Assembly: GCF_000787815.1 (NCBI RefSeq)
Contig: NZ_BBPO01000037.1
Span: 1-50,534 of the forward strand
Direction: 5' to 3'
Origin: Streptacidiphilus neutrinimicus
Lineage (GTDB): Bacteria; Actinomycetota; Actinomycetes; Streptomycetales; Streptomycetaceae
Length of the DNA stretch: 50,534 bases
The notes beneath the pieces were generated by a model. The model did not search any database, had not been told where the DNA came from, and was given only the letters and a program-made list of their open reading frames with translations. Position numbers and translations under genes: made by a program. Positions 24,138-32,922 of this stretch are shown here, piece by piece. Position 1 is the stretch's first letter, and each line of letters opens with the position of its first letter.

Positions 24138-25463
24138 TTGGCGAACGTCTACGACCGCTGGCACAAGTCCCGTGCCAGCAAGGGGGATCAGCAGTGCCCC
24201 GAGCACAAGGGCAAGGTTGCCTCCTCGGAGCACGGTGTCGGCAAGCGCTGGCAGGTCCGCTACCGCGACCCCGCCGGCGAGCAGCGCAAGGAGAACTTCG
24301 AGCGAAAGGCCGACGCCGAACGCCGCGCGGCCGAGCTGCAGAGCAGCCTCGACGTCGGCACCTACGTCGACCCGGCCGCCGCCAAGGTCACGCTGGGCTC
24401 CTACGCCCAGCAGTGGCTCGCCTCGAACACGGCAGGGCCGACGACTGGCCTCCGGTACGAGGGCGTCGTCCGCAACCACATCGAGGCGCGGCTGGGCCAT
24501 CACGAGCTGCGCGCGCTCAACCAGCCCTCGCTCATCCGGGCATGGATCAAGGAGCTGCAGGAGGTGCCCCTCGCTGCGTCAACGATCCTGGGCGTGGGCG
24601 ACGTGCTCGCCGCCATCCTGGACGCCGCCGTTGACGACGGCAGGATGCCGCGCAATCCGTGCAAGGCGAAGACCGTCAAGTGGCCGACGACTCCCAAGAA
24701 GCCCGTCGTGCCGTGGACTCGCGAGCGCGTCGCCGCGGTGATCGAGGGGCTGCCCGACCGCTTCCAGGCCGGCGGCAAGGTCGGCATCGGCTGCGGCCTG
24801 CGCCAGGGTGAGATCTTCGCCCTGGCCGACGACAGCATCGACTTCAAGGGCGGCTGGATCCACGTCAACGCGCAGATACGTTTCGTCGGCAAGACCATGG
24901 TCTTCGCGCTCCCGAAAGGGCAGAAGATCCGCTCGGTCCCTATGTCACGCGGTCTGGCTCTCGCGCTCAAGGCGCACATGAAGGCGTTCCCGCCGGTGGA
25001 GGTCACGCTGCCGTGGGACGAGGCCGAGGGCGACCCGAGGACGCTGCGGCTGCTCTTCGTCGACCCGAAGGGCAACGCCTACAACCGAAGCGTGTTCAAC
25101 CAGGGGGACTGGAAGCGTGCTCTGGTCCACGCCGGGGTGATCCCGCCCCGGACCACCGGCTCGCAGTATTTCCAGGCGGCCCCGGAGGACGGCATGCATG
25201 CCCTCCGTCACACCTACGCCTCGGCCCAGCTCGAAGGCGGGACGAACATCAAGGCCCTGGCCGTCTACCTCGGCCACTCGGACCCCGGCTTCACCCTCCG
25301 CACCTACACGCACCTCATGCCCAGCAGTGAAGGGCGGAGCCGTGACGCGGCCGACGCCTTCCTGCTCGGGACTGCGGGAGCCACGAGCCCGACGGGCGAG
25401 ACGCAGGGCACAGCCGACCTCGCTTCCGAAGCCGTGTGCCCTCAATGTGCCCTGGCGGCCTGA
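24138..25463 (+). CDS. Tyrosine site-specific integrase
   Basis: 441 residues from TTG 24138 with GAAGGA upstream. An AP2-like/arm-binding N-terminus (KRWQVRYRDPAGEQRKENFE) precedes the SAM-like core-binding domain (VTLGSYAQQWLASNT). The catalytic residues are all present: Arg222 in CGLRQGEIFALADD, His354-x-x-Arg357 in HALRHTYASAQ, His380 in YLGHSDPGF, and the nucleophile Tyr390 in RTYTHLMPS. It reads toward attR, whose core starts 70 bp after its stop. It catalyses integration into the 3' end of the gene at 25530-26030. Confidence 0.93.
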   Translation: MANVYDRWHKSRASKGDQQCPEHKGKVASSEHGVGKRWQVRYRDPAGEQRKENFERKADAERRAAELQSSLDVGTYVDPAAAKVTLGSYAQQWLASNTAGPTTGLRYEGVVRNHIEARLGHHELRALNQPSLIRAWIKELQEVPLAASTILGVGDVLAAILDAAVDDGRMPRNPCKAKTVKWPTTPKKPVVPWTRERVAAVIEGLPDRFQAGGKVGIGCGLRQGEIFALADDSIDFKGGWIHVNAQIRFVGKTMVFALPKGQKIRSVPMSRGLALALKAHMKAFPPVEVTLPWDEAEGDPRTLRLLFVDPKGNAYNRSVFNQGDWKRALVHAGVIPPRTTGSQYFQAAPEDGMHALRHTYASAQLEGGTNIKALAVYLGHSDPGFTLRTYTHLMPSSEGRSRDAADAFLLGTAGATSPTGETQGTADLASEAVCPQCALAA

Positions 25464-25526
25464 GCGGGTGCTTCTGATGAAGCCTCAGCAGGCCCTCGCC
25501 TGATCCCGACGATCAAGCAAACACCC

Positions 25527-25605
25527 AGCTCAGGGCCACATCAGGCAGTACAGCTGGTGTCCCGCGTCGTGCAGGCGGTTCGCGAAGTCCTGCCACTCGT
25601 GCAGC
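25527..25605 (-). repeat. attR: right junction inside the target gene
   Basis: The 79-bp partner of 2837-2915, with an exact 32-bp core at 25534-25565. It lies in frame at the end of the conserved gene and supplies its last 25 codons (ending HQLYCLMWP) and TGA at 25530-25532. The four to six differences from attL are mostly at wobble positions, so both halves remain coding. Confidence 0.85.
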
Positions 25606-26030
25606 ATCTGGTAGATCACGAACGCGTCGCGGGGGCCCCGGCGGTCGGGGACCGTGGACCAGATGAAGGCCGCGGTGCCGAGGACGGCCTCGTCCGCCTT
25701 CAGCAGCGGCTCGACGACCGTCTGGGGGAGCTGGACCACGGCGTAGTCCGGGTGCAGGACCACCAGCTCCAGCGGGGGCACCTCGTTGAGGGGCATGCCG
25801 AGGATGCCGGTGAGGACCATCGCGCTGACGGTCTCCGGCTTGATCTTGGTGGAGAGGCTGCCGCTGATGGACTCCTCGGTGCCGCCGTCCAGGCCGAACA
25901 GCTCGCCGAGGCGGCCCAGGGTGGCCAGGTCACCGGCTTCGAGGCCGAGGCCGTCGCGACCCAGGGCGGTGGGGACGCGGGCGGCCGTGGCGCGGTCGGG
26001 TGCGCCGAAGTACTTGTAGGTCACCCCCAC
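25530..26030 (-). CDS. Conserved protein, integration target of the element
   Basis: 166 residues from GTG 26030 (ggaggt 9 bp upstream); GTG 26024 (VTYKYFGAPD) is an alternative and the open frame reaches 26150. The product has YFGAPDRATAARVPTALGRD near its start and LPLNEV-type helical segments, ending QLYCLMWP. I do not recognise a named family. It lies upstream of and divergent from hemL. The 3' end is the attachment site; the insertion keeps the reading frame, so the protein is unchanged in length. Confidence 0.7.
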   Translation of the reverse strand: MGVTYKYFGAPDRATAARVPTALGRDGLGLEAGDLATLGRLGELFGLDGGTEESISGSLSTKIKPETVSAMVLTGILGMPLNEVPPLELVVLHPDYAVVQLPQTVVEPLLKADEAVLGTAAFIWSTVPDRRGPRDAFVIYQMLHEWQDFANRLHDAGHQLYCLMWP

Positions 26031-26241
26031 GCGGCCCGCACCTCCACCTCCGTCGCGCCGTCGCGACGTCGTCCCGTCCAACCCGCGCGCACGGCGCGCG
26101 GAGCGGCCACGCTCCGCGCCGCAGTCGGAGTCCTCACACTGCTCGGACACCCCGGACCATCCTTACCGTCCGTCGCCAATTTGCCAACAGGCCGCCGCGT
26201 ACCTCCGCAGGACGGGCACACGCGTGCGCGCCGGGTGGCCA

Positions 26242-26261
26242 GATCATCGTCCCAGATGATC
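26242..26261. promoter_or_regulatory. Inverted repeat upstream of hemL
   Basis: GATCATC (26242-26248), a 6-base spacer and GATGATC (26255-26261) form a short palindrome about 65 bp before hemL's GTG. It lies in the 295-bp intergenic DNA between the divergent target gene and hemL. It could be an operator; too short to exclude chance. Confidence 0.3.
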
Positions 26262-26325
26262 GGCGCGGACATGCCGTAAGTGAGGCTGCGATTTTGAAAC
26301 GACGGCGATTTGAGACCATGTTCCC

Positions 26326-27690
26326 GTGAGCGATCCCGTGAGCAAGCACACCATCGGCAGTCCGTACCCGTACGAGGCACCCATCTCCCAGGCGTTGTTC
26401 GAACGCGCATCCGTCGTGACGCCCGGAGGGGTGAACTCCCCGGTCCGCGCCTTCAAGGCGGTCGGCGGCACCCCCCGCTTCATGGTCTCAGGCCAGGGGC
26501 CGTGGCTGACCGACGCCGACGGCCGAGAGTACGTCGACCTGGTGTGCAGCTGGGGTCCGATGATCCTCGGCCATGCCCACCCCGAGGTCATCGCCGCAGT
26601 TCAGGACGGTGTCGCGCGCGGCACCTCGTTCGGCACGCCCGGTCAGGGCGAGGTCGAGCTGGCCGAGGAGATCGTGGCGCGGATCACGCCGGTCGAGCAG
26701 GTCCGCCTGGTCTCCTCCGGCACCGAGGCGACCATGTCCGCGATCCGGCTGGCCCGCGGTTTCACCGGACGCGCCAAGGTCGTGAAGTTCGCCGGGTGTT
26801 ACCACGGTCACGTCGACGCGCTGCTGGCCGCTGCCGGCTCCGGCGTCGCGACCTTCGCGCTCCCCGACACGCCCGGCGTCACCGGCGCCCAGGCCGGCGA
26901 CACGATCGTGCTGCCCTACAACGACCTCGACGCCGTCCGGGCCGCCTTCGCCGCGCACCCCGGCGAGATCGCCTGTGTGATCACCGAGGCCTCCCCGGGG
27001 AACATGGGCGTCGTTCCGCCGCTGCCCGGCTTCAACAAGGGCCTGTTCGAACTCTGCCGCGAGAACGGCGCGCTGTTCGTCTCCGACGAGGTGATGACCG
27101 GCTTCCGCGTCTCCAAGGCCGGCTGGTACGGGTTCGAATCCGTGAACGAAGGGTGGTCCGCGGAGGTCAAGCCGGACCTGATGACCTTCGGCAAGGTCAT
27201 GGGCGGCGGCTTCCCCGCCGCGGCCTTCGGCGGCCGCGCCGACGTGATGGCGTACCTCGCCCCCGCCGGCCCCGTCTACCAGGCGGGCACCCTCTCCGGG
27301 AACCCGGTCGCCACCGCCGCCGGCCTGGCCCAGCTGCGCGCCTGCACCGACGCCGTCTACGCGACCGTCGACCAGGTCGCCGCCGAGGTCGGCGCGCTGG
27401 TTGCCGAGGCGCTGCACAAGGAGGGCGTCGCGCACCGGCTGCAGACCGCCGGGAACATGTTCTCGGTCTTCTTCACCGAGCAGCCCGTCACCAACTACGA
27501 CGAGGCGCGCGGCCAGGAGTCGTTCCGCTTCACCGCCTTCTTCCATGCCATGCTCAGCCAGGGCGTCTACCTGCCGCCCTCGGCCTTCGAGTCGTGGTTC
27601 GTCTCCGCCGCGCACGACGAGCGCGCGCTGGAGCGCATCGCCGCCGCCCTCCCCGTGGCCGCCCGCGCGGCGGCGGAAGCCACTGCCTAG
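26326..27690 (+). CDS. hemL: Glutamate-1-semialdehyde 2,1-aminomutase
   Basis: 454 residues from GTG 26326. PLP-dependent aminomutase of the C5 route to 5-aminolaevulinate and haem. Seen: [19 protein letters not shown] at the start, [20 protein letters not shown], the cofactor Asp254 in [18 protein letters not shown], and the PLP lysine 290 in [15 protein letters not shown]. Length and motifs are typical. Ribosome site is weak; an in-frame GTG at 26338 is possible. It begins a co-directional run ending in ccsA, consistent with haem supply for cytochrome c maturation. Confidence 0.95.
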   Translation: MSDPVSKHTIGSPYPYEAPISQALFERASVVTPGGVNSPVRAFKAVGGTPRFMVSGQGPWLTDADGREYVDLVCSWGPMILGHAHPEVIAAVQDGVARGTSFGTPGQGEVELAEEIVARITPVEQVRLVSSGTEATMSAIRLARGFTGRAKVVKFAGCYHGHVDALLAAAGSGVATFALPDTPGVTGAQAGDTIVLPYNDLDAVRAAFAAHPGEIACVITEASPGNMGVVPPLPGFNKGLFELCRENGALFVSDEVMTGFRVSKAGWYGFESVNEGWSAEVKPDLMTFGKVMGGGFPAAAFGGRADVMAYLAPAGPVYQAGTLSGNPVATAAGLAQLRACTDAVYATVDQVAAEVGALVAEALHKEGVAHRLQTAGNMFSVFFTEQPVTNYDEARGQESFRFTAFFHAMLSQGVYLPPSAFESWFVSAAHDERALERIAAALPVAARAAAEATA

Positions 27691-27702
27691 GAGCACTGAG
27701 CT

Positions 27703-28377
27703 GTGAGCAAGAAGGACATCACCGTCGTCCACCTGATGCGGCACGGCGAGGTGCACAACCCGGAGGGCGTCCTGTACGGGCGGCTGCCCGACTACCACCT
27801 CTCCGAGCTGGGCCGGAAGATGGCCGACCGGGTCGCGGACCACCTCGCCGGACGTGACATCACGCACGTCGTCGCCTCCCCGCTGGACCGGGCGCAGGAG
27901 ACCGCCGCGCCGATCGGCGCCGCGCACGGGCTGACCGTCGCCGCCGACGAGCGGCTGATCGAGGCCGCCAACATCTTCGAGGGCAAGACCTTCGGCGTCG
28001 GCGACGGCTCGCTGCGCAACCCGTCGCACTGGAAGTACCTGACCAATCCGTTCCGCCCGTCCTGGGGCGAGCCGTACATCGAGCAGGTCGTGCGGATGAT
28101 GGGCGCGCTCGGCGCGGCCCGGGACGCCGCCCGCGGCCATGAGGCGGTCTGCGTCAGCCACCAGCTGCCGATCTGGGTCACCCGCTGCTTCGCCGAGCAC
28201 CGTCGCCTGTGGCACGACCCGCGCCGCCGTCAGTGCTCGCTGGCGAGCCTGACGTCCTTCACCTACGAGGGCGACAAGATCGTCTCCATTGGCTACAGCG
28301 AGCCCGCCCGCGATCTTCTTCCGGCTCATCTGGCCGGGAAGAAGGGTCCGCTCACCAACAAGTCCTTCGGGGCGTAA
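27703..28377 (+). CDS. Histidine phosphatase (phosphoglycerate-mutase-like) family protein
   Basis: 224 residues from GTG 27703, 12 bp after hemL. The RHG motif is VVHLMRHGEVHNPEGVLYGR, followed by LSELGRKMADRVADHL, the ASPLDRAQETAAP loop and the second histidine in VCVSHQLPIWV. The branch with 'SPLDRAQETA' contains phosphatases of many substrates, so mutase activity should not be assumed. It is placed between hemL and the cytochrome c genes in a layout also known in other Streptomyces. A hairpin follows. Confidence 0.88.
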   Translation: MSKKDITVVHLMRHGEVHNPEGVLYGRLPDYHLSELGRKMADRVADHLAGRDITHVVASPLDRAQETAAPIGAAHGLTVAADERLIEAANIFEGKTFGVGDGSLRNPSHWKYLTNPFRPSWGEPYIEQVVRMMGALGAARDAARGHEAVCVSHQLPIWVTRCFAEHRRLWHDPRRRQCSLASLTSFTYEGDKIVSIGYSEPARDLLPAHLAGKKGPLTNKSFGA

Positions 28378-28398
28378 AGATCAATTAAATATCCACTA

Positions 28399-28444
28399 CA
28401 CGAAGCGTCGTGGCAGGTCAAGGGCCTACCACGCCGCTTTCGTG
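28399..28444 (+). terminator. Imperfect terminator hairpin after the phosphatase gene
   Basis: The arms 28399-28417 and 28425-28444 pair nearly throughout with a one-base bulge and few mismatches, 7-base loop, followed by GGGGG rather than T. It separates the hemL/phosphatase pair from resA, which starts 44 bp later, so readthrough or a resA promoter must be assumed. Confidence 0.6.
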
Positions 28445-28487
28445 GGGGTCGTGAAATCGGCCTAAACAAGCATGCGAAACTCTTCAC

Positions 28488-29081
28488 ATGACTCGCCGCC
28501 GCTCCGCGCTCGCACTCGCCGCCCTGAGCGGCGTTCTCATGCTGTCCGCCTGCAGCGGCACCAACACCGCCGAGACCGGCGGCGGCAGTGACAGCGGCTA
28601 CGTCGCCGGCACCGGCGAGTCCGTGGCCGTCCCGGCGGCCCAGCGCGGCGCGGCGATCAACCTCACCGGCAAGGACCTGAACGGCAAGTCGCTCGACCTC
28701 GCGGCCTACCGCGGCAAGGTCGTCGTGCTCAACGTCTGGGGCTCCTGGTGCGGCCCGTGCCGCGCGGAGGCCGACGACTTCGAGAGCGTCTTCGCCGCCG
28801 ACCAGGCCAAGGGCGTCGAGTTCGTGGGCATCAACACCCGCGACACCCAGATCGACCAGGCCCAGCAGTTCGTCGCGGCGCACAAGCTGACGTACCCGAG
28901 CTTCTACGACGAGGACGGCTCGCTGCTGCTGCAGTTCCCCAAGGGCAGCCTCAACCCGCAGGCCATCCCCTCCACGCTGATCCTGGACCGCCAGGGCCGC
29001 ATCGCCGTGCGCGCGCTCCAGCCGCTGACCAGCGACCAGCTGAGCAAGATCCTCGATCCGGTGATTGCGGAGAAGTCGTGA
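28488..29081 (+). CDS. resA: Thioredoxin-fold lipoprotein for cytochrome c maturation
   Basis: 197 residues. A lipoprotein signal peptide ends in the lipobox LSAC (Cys22), so it is membrane-anchored and extracellular. The TlpA/ResA redox domain has the active site WGSWCGPCRAE (Cys88, Cys91), and the downstream cis-Pro region SLNPQAIPSTLILD. It reduces the haem-binding cysteines of apocytochrome c, with electrons from CcdA. Its stop overlaps the ccdA start by 4 bp (GTGA). Confidence 0.92.
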   Translation: MTRRRSALALAALSGVLMLSACSGTNTAETGGGSDSGYVAGTGESVAVPAAQRGAAINLTGKDLNGKSLDLAAYRGKVVVLNVWGSWCGPCRAEADDFESVFAADQAKGVEFVGINTRDTQIDQAQQFVAAHKLTYPSFYDEDGSLLLQFPKGSLNPQAIPSTLILDRQGRIAVRALQPLTSDQLSKILDPVIAEKS

Positions 29082-29824
29082 GCGGGACGGTCCTGCACGG
29101 AGCCCTGCTGCTAGCGCTCCCAGTCGCGCTGCTCGCCGGACTGGTGTCGTTCTTCTCACCCTGCGTGCTGCCGCTGGTCCCCGGCTACCTCTCCTACGTC
29201 ACCGGCTTCTCCGCCGCCGACCTCGCCGACGCCGACGGCCGCCGCCGCGGCCGGATGGCGCTCGGCGCGCTGCTGTTCGTGCTGGGCTTCACGGCCGTCT
29301 TCGTCTCGATGGGCGCGTTCTTCGGCTTCTTCGGCCAGACCGTCAAGCAGCACCAGACGCTGATCACGGAGATCTCCGGCGGGGTGATCATCCTGATGGG
29401 CCTGGCCTTCATGGGCCTGCTTCCCGGCTTCACCCAGCGTGAGCTGCGCAGCCACCGCAAGCCCACCATGGGGCTGATCGGCGCGCCGCTGCTGGGCGTC
29501 GTCTTCGGCCTCGGCTGGACGCCCTGCGTCGGCCCGACCCTGGGCGCGGTCCAGTTCCTGTCCTGGAACCAGTCCAGCGCCGGCCGCGGCGCGCTGCTGA
29601 CTCTCGCCTACTGCCTGGGCCTCGGCCTGCCGTTCATCCTGGCCGCCCTCGCCTTCCGGCGGACGCTCTCCGCGTTCGGTTGGATCAAGCGGCACAACCA
29701 GTGGGTGATGCGGATCGGCGGCGGCATGCTCGTCGCCGTCGGCGTGCTGCTGGTCACGGGCCTGTGGACGGACGTGACGAACCAGCTGCAGTACTGGACC
29801 GACAACTACCAGGTGGGCATCTGA
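29078..29824 (+). CDS. ccdA: CcdA cytochrome c biogenesis transmembrane protein
   Basis: 248 residues from GTG 29078. About six membrane segments and the redox cysteines characteristic of CcdA/DsbD-beta: FFSPCVLPLVPGYLSYVTG (Cys29) and GLGWTPCVGPTLGAVQ. It carries electrons from cytoplasmic thioredoxin to ResA. The stop and the resB start overlap (TGATG), so the operon is translationally coupled throughout. Confidence 0.93.
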   Translation: MSGTVLHGALLLALPVALLAGLVSFFSPCVLPLVPGYLSYVTGFSAADLADADGRRRGRMALGALLFVLGFTAVFVSMGAFFGFFGQTVKQHQTLITEISGGVIILMGLAFMGLLPGFTQRELRSHRKPTMGLIGAPLLGVVFGLGWTPCVGPTLGAVQFLSWNQSSAGRGALLTLAYCLGLGLPFILAALAFRRTLSAFGWIKRHNQWVMRIGGGMLVAVGVLLVTGLWTDVTNQLQYWTDNYQVGI

Positions 29825-31611
29825 TGACGACCGACCTCGACGCCGCAGAGCGGCTGAGCTCCGCCCCCGCGGACGACGACGGGGCCGGCGGCGAAGTCGG
29901 CATCGGCCTGCTCGGCTGGCTGCGCTGGGGCTGGCGGCAGCTCACGTCCATGCGCACCGCGCTGATCCTGCTGTTCCTGCTCTCGCTCGCGGCCATCCCC
30001 GGCTCGCTGGTGCCGCAGACCGCGGCGTCGCCGACCAGGGTCGCCCAGTTCGTCAGCAACCACACCACCCTCGCGCCGATCTACCAGAAGCTCGGGCTGT
30101 TCCACGTCTACAGCTCGTTCTGGTTCTCCGCGATCTACATCCTGCTCTTCGTCTCCCTCGCCGGCTGCATCATCCCGCGCACCTGGCAGTTCGTCGGCGT
30201 GCTGCGGGCTCAGCCGCCGGCCGCGCCCAGGCACCTGGTGCGGCTGCCCGTCTACGCCGCCTGGCGCTCCGGCGGCCAGGACGGCGAGGCCCGCGCGGAG
30301 AAGACCCTCGACGCCGCGGAGGCGCTGCTGCGCCGGCGCCGCTTCCGGGTCGCCCGCAACGGCGACGCGATCATGTCCGAGAAGGGCTACCTGCGCGAGG
30401 TCGGCAACCTGCTGTTCCACATCTCCCTGTTCGGCATGCTGATCACCTTCGCGGTCGGCAAGCTGTTCGGGGGGATGGGCACCGTCCTGGTCATCGAAGG
30501 CAAGGCGTTCAGCAACAACGTCGCCATGTACGACGACTTCATGCCGAGCACCTTCTACACGGCCGACAGCCTGGTGCCCTTCGGCTTCCGGCTGAACAAG
30601 CTCGACGCGTCGTACCAGACCAGCGGCACCCAGGTCGGCAACGCGCGCAACTTCCAGGCCAACGTCTCGTACTGGACCGGCAGCGACCCGAGCAAGGCCA
30701 AGCGGGCGTCCATCGAGGTCAACCACCCGCTCAGTATCGACAACAGCAACGTCTACCTGACCAACAACGGCTACGCGCCGATCATCAAGGTCACCGACGC
30801 CAAGGGTCAGGTCATCTTCGACGGGCCGACCCCGTGTCTGCCGCAGGACGGGAACAACACCTCGACCTGCGCGATCAAGGTCAACGACGGCTACGTCGAC
30901 GACAAGGGCAACGCGACCCAGCTCGGCTTCTCGGCCCTGTTCACGCCGACCGCCGCGCCGCAGTCCGAGTTCAAGACGATGGGCCCGCACTCGATCTTCC
31001 CCGAGCTGCTCGACCCGCACCTGTACATCAACGTGTACCACGGTGACCTGGGCGACAACTCCGGTGCGCCGCAGAGCATCTACGAGCTCGACACCAAGCA
31101 CATGAAGCAGTACATGCTGGACGGCCAGCCGCTGAAGTTCGACCGGACGCCGGGTCAGGGCTTCAAGCTGCCCGACGGCGGCACGGTGACCTTCACCGGG
31201 GTCGACCAGTGGGCCAACTTCACCGTCGCCCACAACCCGGGCACCGGCTGGGCGCTGGGCAGCGCGATGATGGCCGTCGTCGGCCTGATCGGCTCGCTGT
31301 TCGTGCAGCGCCGCCGCATCTGGGTGCGCGCCGTGGCCGGCCCGGACGGCACCACCACCGTCGAGGTCGCGGGCCTGGCCCGCAGCGAGTCGGCCCGCAT
31401 CGCCGAGGAGCTCGCCGAGCTCGCCCTCGAACTCCAGGACACCGCGCCCGCCGACCAGCCGGACGACGACGCACCCGCCGACCAGCCGGACGACGACGCG
31501 GCCGCAGACGGCGCTCCCACAGGCGCCGCCGCCCCAGCAGACCCCGCCCCAGCAGACCCCGCAGCGGCCGACACCGCCGACACCGCCGACACCGCAGCCG
31601 AGAAGGAGTGA
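29824..31611 (+). CDS. resB: Cytochrome c biogenesis protein ResB
   Basis: 595 residues from ATG 29824. The N-terminal membrane segments (MRTALILLFLLSLAAIPGSL with VPQTA), the extracytoplasmic domain and the last TM (AMMAVVGLIGSLFVQRRRIW) are typical of system II ResB, which with CcsA forms the haem-delivery/ligation complex. Odd point: the last ~50 residues are a low-complexity acidic/Ala/Pro tail with repeated DQPDDDAPA and AADTADTADTA units that most ResB proteins lack. Confidence 0.92.
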   Translation: MTTDLDAAERLSSAPADDDGAGGEVGIGLLGWLRWGWRQLTSMRTALILLFLLSLAAIPGSLVPQTAASPTRVAQFVSNHTTLAPIYQKLGLFHVYSSFWFSAIYILLFVSLAGCIIPRTWQFVGVLRAQPPAAPRHLVRLPVYAAWRSGGQDGEARAEKTLDAAEALLRRRRFRVARNGDAIMSEKGYLREVGNLLFHISLFGMLITFAVGKLFGGMGTVLVIEGKAFSNNVAMYDDFMPSTFYTADSLVPFGFRLNKLDASYQTSGTQVGNARNFQANVSYWTGSDPSKAKRASIEVNHPLSIDNSNVYLTNNGYAPIIKVTDAKGQVIFDGPTPCLPQDGNNTSTCAIKVNDGYVDDKGNATQLGFSALFTPTAAPQSEFKTMGPHSIFPELLDPHLYINVYHGDLGDNSGAPQSIYELDTKHMKQYMLDGQPLKFDRTPGQGFKLPDGGTVTFTGVDQWANFTVAHNPGTGWALGSAMMAVVGLIGSLFVQRRRIWVRAVAGPDGTTTVEVAGLARSESARIAEELAELALELQDTAPADQPDDDAPADQPDDDAAADGAPTGAAAPADPAPADPAAADTADTADTAAEKE

Positions 31612-31613
31612 AC

Positions 31614-32774
31614 GTGATCCTCGCCGAGGCGGCGATCGACACCAAGTTCGCCAATATCTCCAACATCCTGGTCTACTCCGCGATGGCGGTGTTCCTGCTG
31701 GCCTTCCTCGCCTACGCGGCCGAGTGGACCTTCGGCGGACGCAGCCGCGTCGCGCGGCAGTCCGCCGCGCTGGCGGCCAAGGCCGGCGCCTCCCTCGGGC
31801 AGGCCGTGGCCGACGCCGAGGCCGAGGGCAAGGCCGCGCGCACCGCGCCGACCGTCGCCGTCAAGGTCACCGGCGCGGGCGGCAGCACCACCACGCTGAC
31901 CCGCACCGTCGCCGCCAAGGCCGGCAAGGTCGACGTCGTCACCCGCGGTGACGCCGCCCCGCCCGTCGACGGCGTGGGCGCCTCCGGCGGCGACGAGGGC
32001 GCGGACCGGATCGGCCGCATCGCCGTCTCGCTGACCACCCTCGCCGCGCTGCTCAACCTGTGCGCCGTCATCACCCGCGGCATCTCCGCGCACCGGCCGC
32101 CGTGGGGCAACCTCTACGAGTTCACCGTCGCCCTGACGATGATCGCCTCGCTGCTCTTCGTGGCGCTGCTCGCGGCCGGCAAGAACGTGCGCTGGATGGG
32201 CCTGCCGGTCACCCTCGGCGCGGTGCTCGGCCTCGGCATCGCCGTCACCGAGTTCTACGTGGACTCCGAGCAACTCGTCCCCGCGCTGCACTCGTACTGG
32301 CTGTGGATCCACGTCTCCGGGGCGATGGTCTGCGGCGGCGCCCTCTACGCGGGCGCGATCGCCGCGATCCTCTACGTCGCCAAGGACGTGTACGAGTCCC
32401 GCAAGGCCAAGGAGACGGTCAAGGCGGACGGCTGGTGGTCGGACGTCTTCGAGCGCCTGCCCGCCGCCGCGACGCTGGACAAGTGGTCCTACCGGATCAA
32501 CGCCTTCGTCTTCCCGCTGTGGACCTTCACGATCATCGCGGGCGCGATCTGGGCCGAGGCCGCGTGGGGTCACTACTGGGAGTGGGACCCGACCGAGACC
32601 TGGGCGTTCATCACCTGGGTCGCCTACGCCTGCTACCTGCACGCCCGCGCCACCGCCGGGTGGAAGGGCCGCAAGGCGGCGATCCTGGTCTTCATCGCCT
32701 TCGCCTGCTACCTGTTCAACGCCTACGGCGTGAGCATCTTCATCAACGGCAAGCACAGCTACGCCGGGCTCTGA
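31614..32774 (+). CDS. ccsA: Cytochrome c biogenesis protein CcsA
   Basis: 386 residues from GTG 31614 with GAAGGAG upstream. The haem-handling Trp-rich loop WGHYWEWDPTETWAFITW is intact, and a TM-rich C-terminal half holds the conserved histidines (e.g. LHSYWLWIHVSGAM, ISAHRPPWGNLYEF). An N-terminal ~90-residue extension with Ala-rich charged sequence separates the first TM from the CcsA core, a common actinobacterial feature. It completes system II haem attachment with ResB. Confidence 0.93.
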   Translation: MILAEAAIDTKFANISNILVYSAMAVFLLAFLAYAAEWTFGGRSRVARQSAALAAKAGASLGQAVADAEAEGKAARTAPTVAVKVTGAGGSTTTLTRTVAAKAGKVDVVTRGDAAPPVDGVGASGGDEGADRIGRIAVSLTTLAALLNLCAVITRGISAHRPPWGNLYEFTVALTMIASLLFVALLAAGKNVRWMGLPVTLGAVLGLGIAVTEFYVDSEQLVPALHSYWLWIHVSGAMVCGGALYAGAIAAILYVAKDVYESRKAKETVKADGWWSDVFERLPAAATLDKWSYRINAFVFPLWTFTIIAGAIWAEAAWGHYWEWDPTETWAFITWVAYACYLHARATAGWKGRKAAILVFIAFACYLFNAYGVSIFINGKHSYAGL

Positions 32775-32795
32775 GGCCCGCGGGACGAGCCGAGG

Positions 32796-32832
32796 AAACG
32801 GGACGCCGGGTGACCACCCCGGCGTCCCGTTT
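32796..32832 (+). terminator. Strong terminator after ccsA
   Basis: A perfect 15-bp stem (32796-32810 with 32818-32832), 7-base loop, then a T-rich end (TTTT). It closes the resA-ccsA operon before the next gene's ribosome site. Confidence 0.9.
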
Positions 32833-32922
32833 TCGTCGCTGTCACCCGAACCGGGCAGAATGCGGCCACGGCTTTCTGCCACGGCTCTCTGCCGCGGCTC
32901 CAACGGGGACCGGGAGGACGGC

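Larger units (their letters stand above)
2844..25565. mobile_element. Integrative mobilizable element (~22.7 kb) in the 3' end of a conserved gene
   Basis: Bounded by the 32-bp identical cores at 2844-2875 and 25534-25565. The integrase (24138-25463) ends about 70 bp from the right core, the usual place for a tyrosine recombinase next to its att site. The element carries Xis-type HTH genes, a DnaB-N-like protein, a DUF3631 ATPase, MobC-like and relaxase genes, plus a cargo of about 13 kb. No FtsK/TraB translocase and no conjugation pore genes are seen, so transfer would need a helper; hence an IME rather than a classical actinomycete AICE. Repeated sites near both ends (see findings) look like integrase arm sites. 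Confidence 0.85.
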
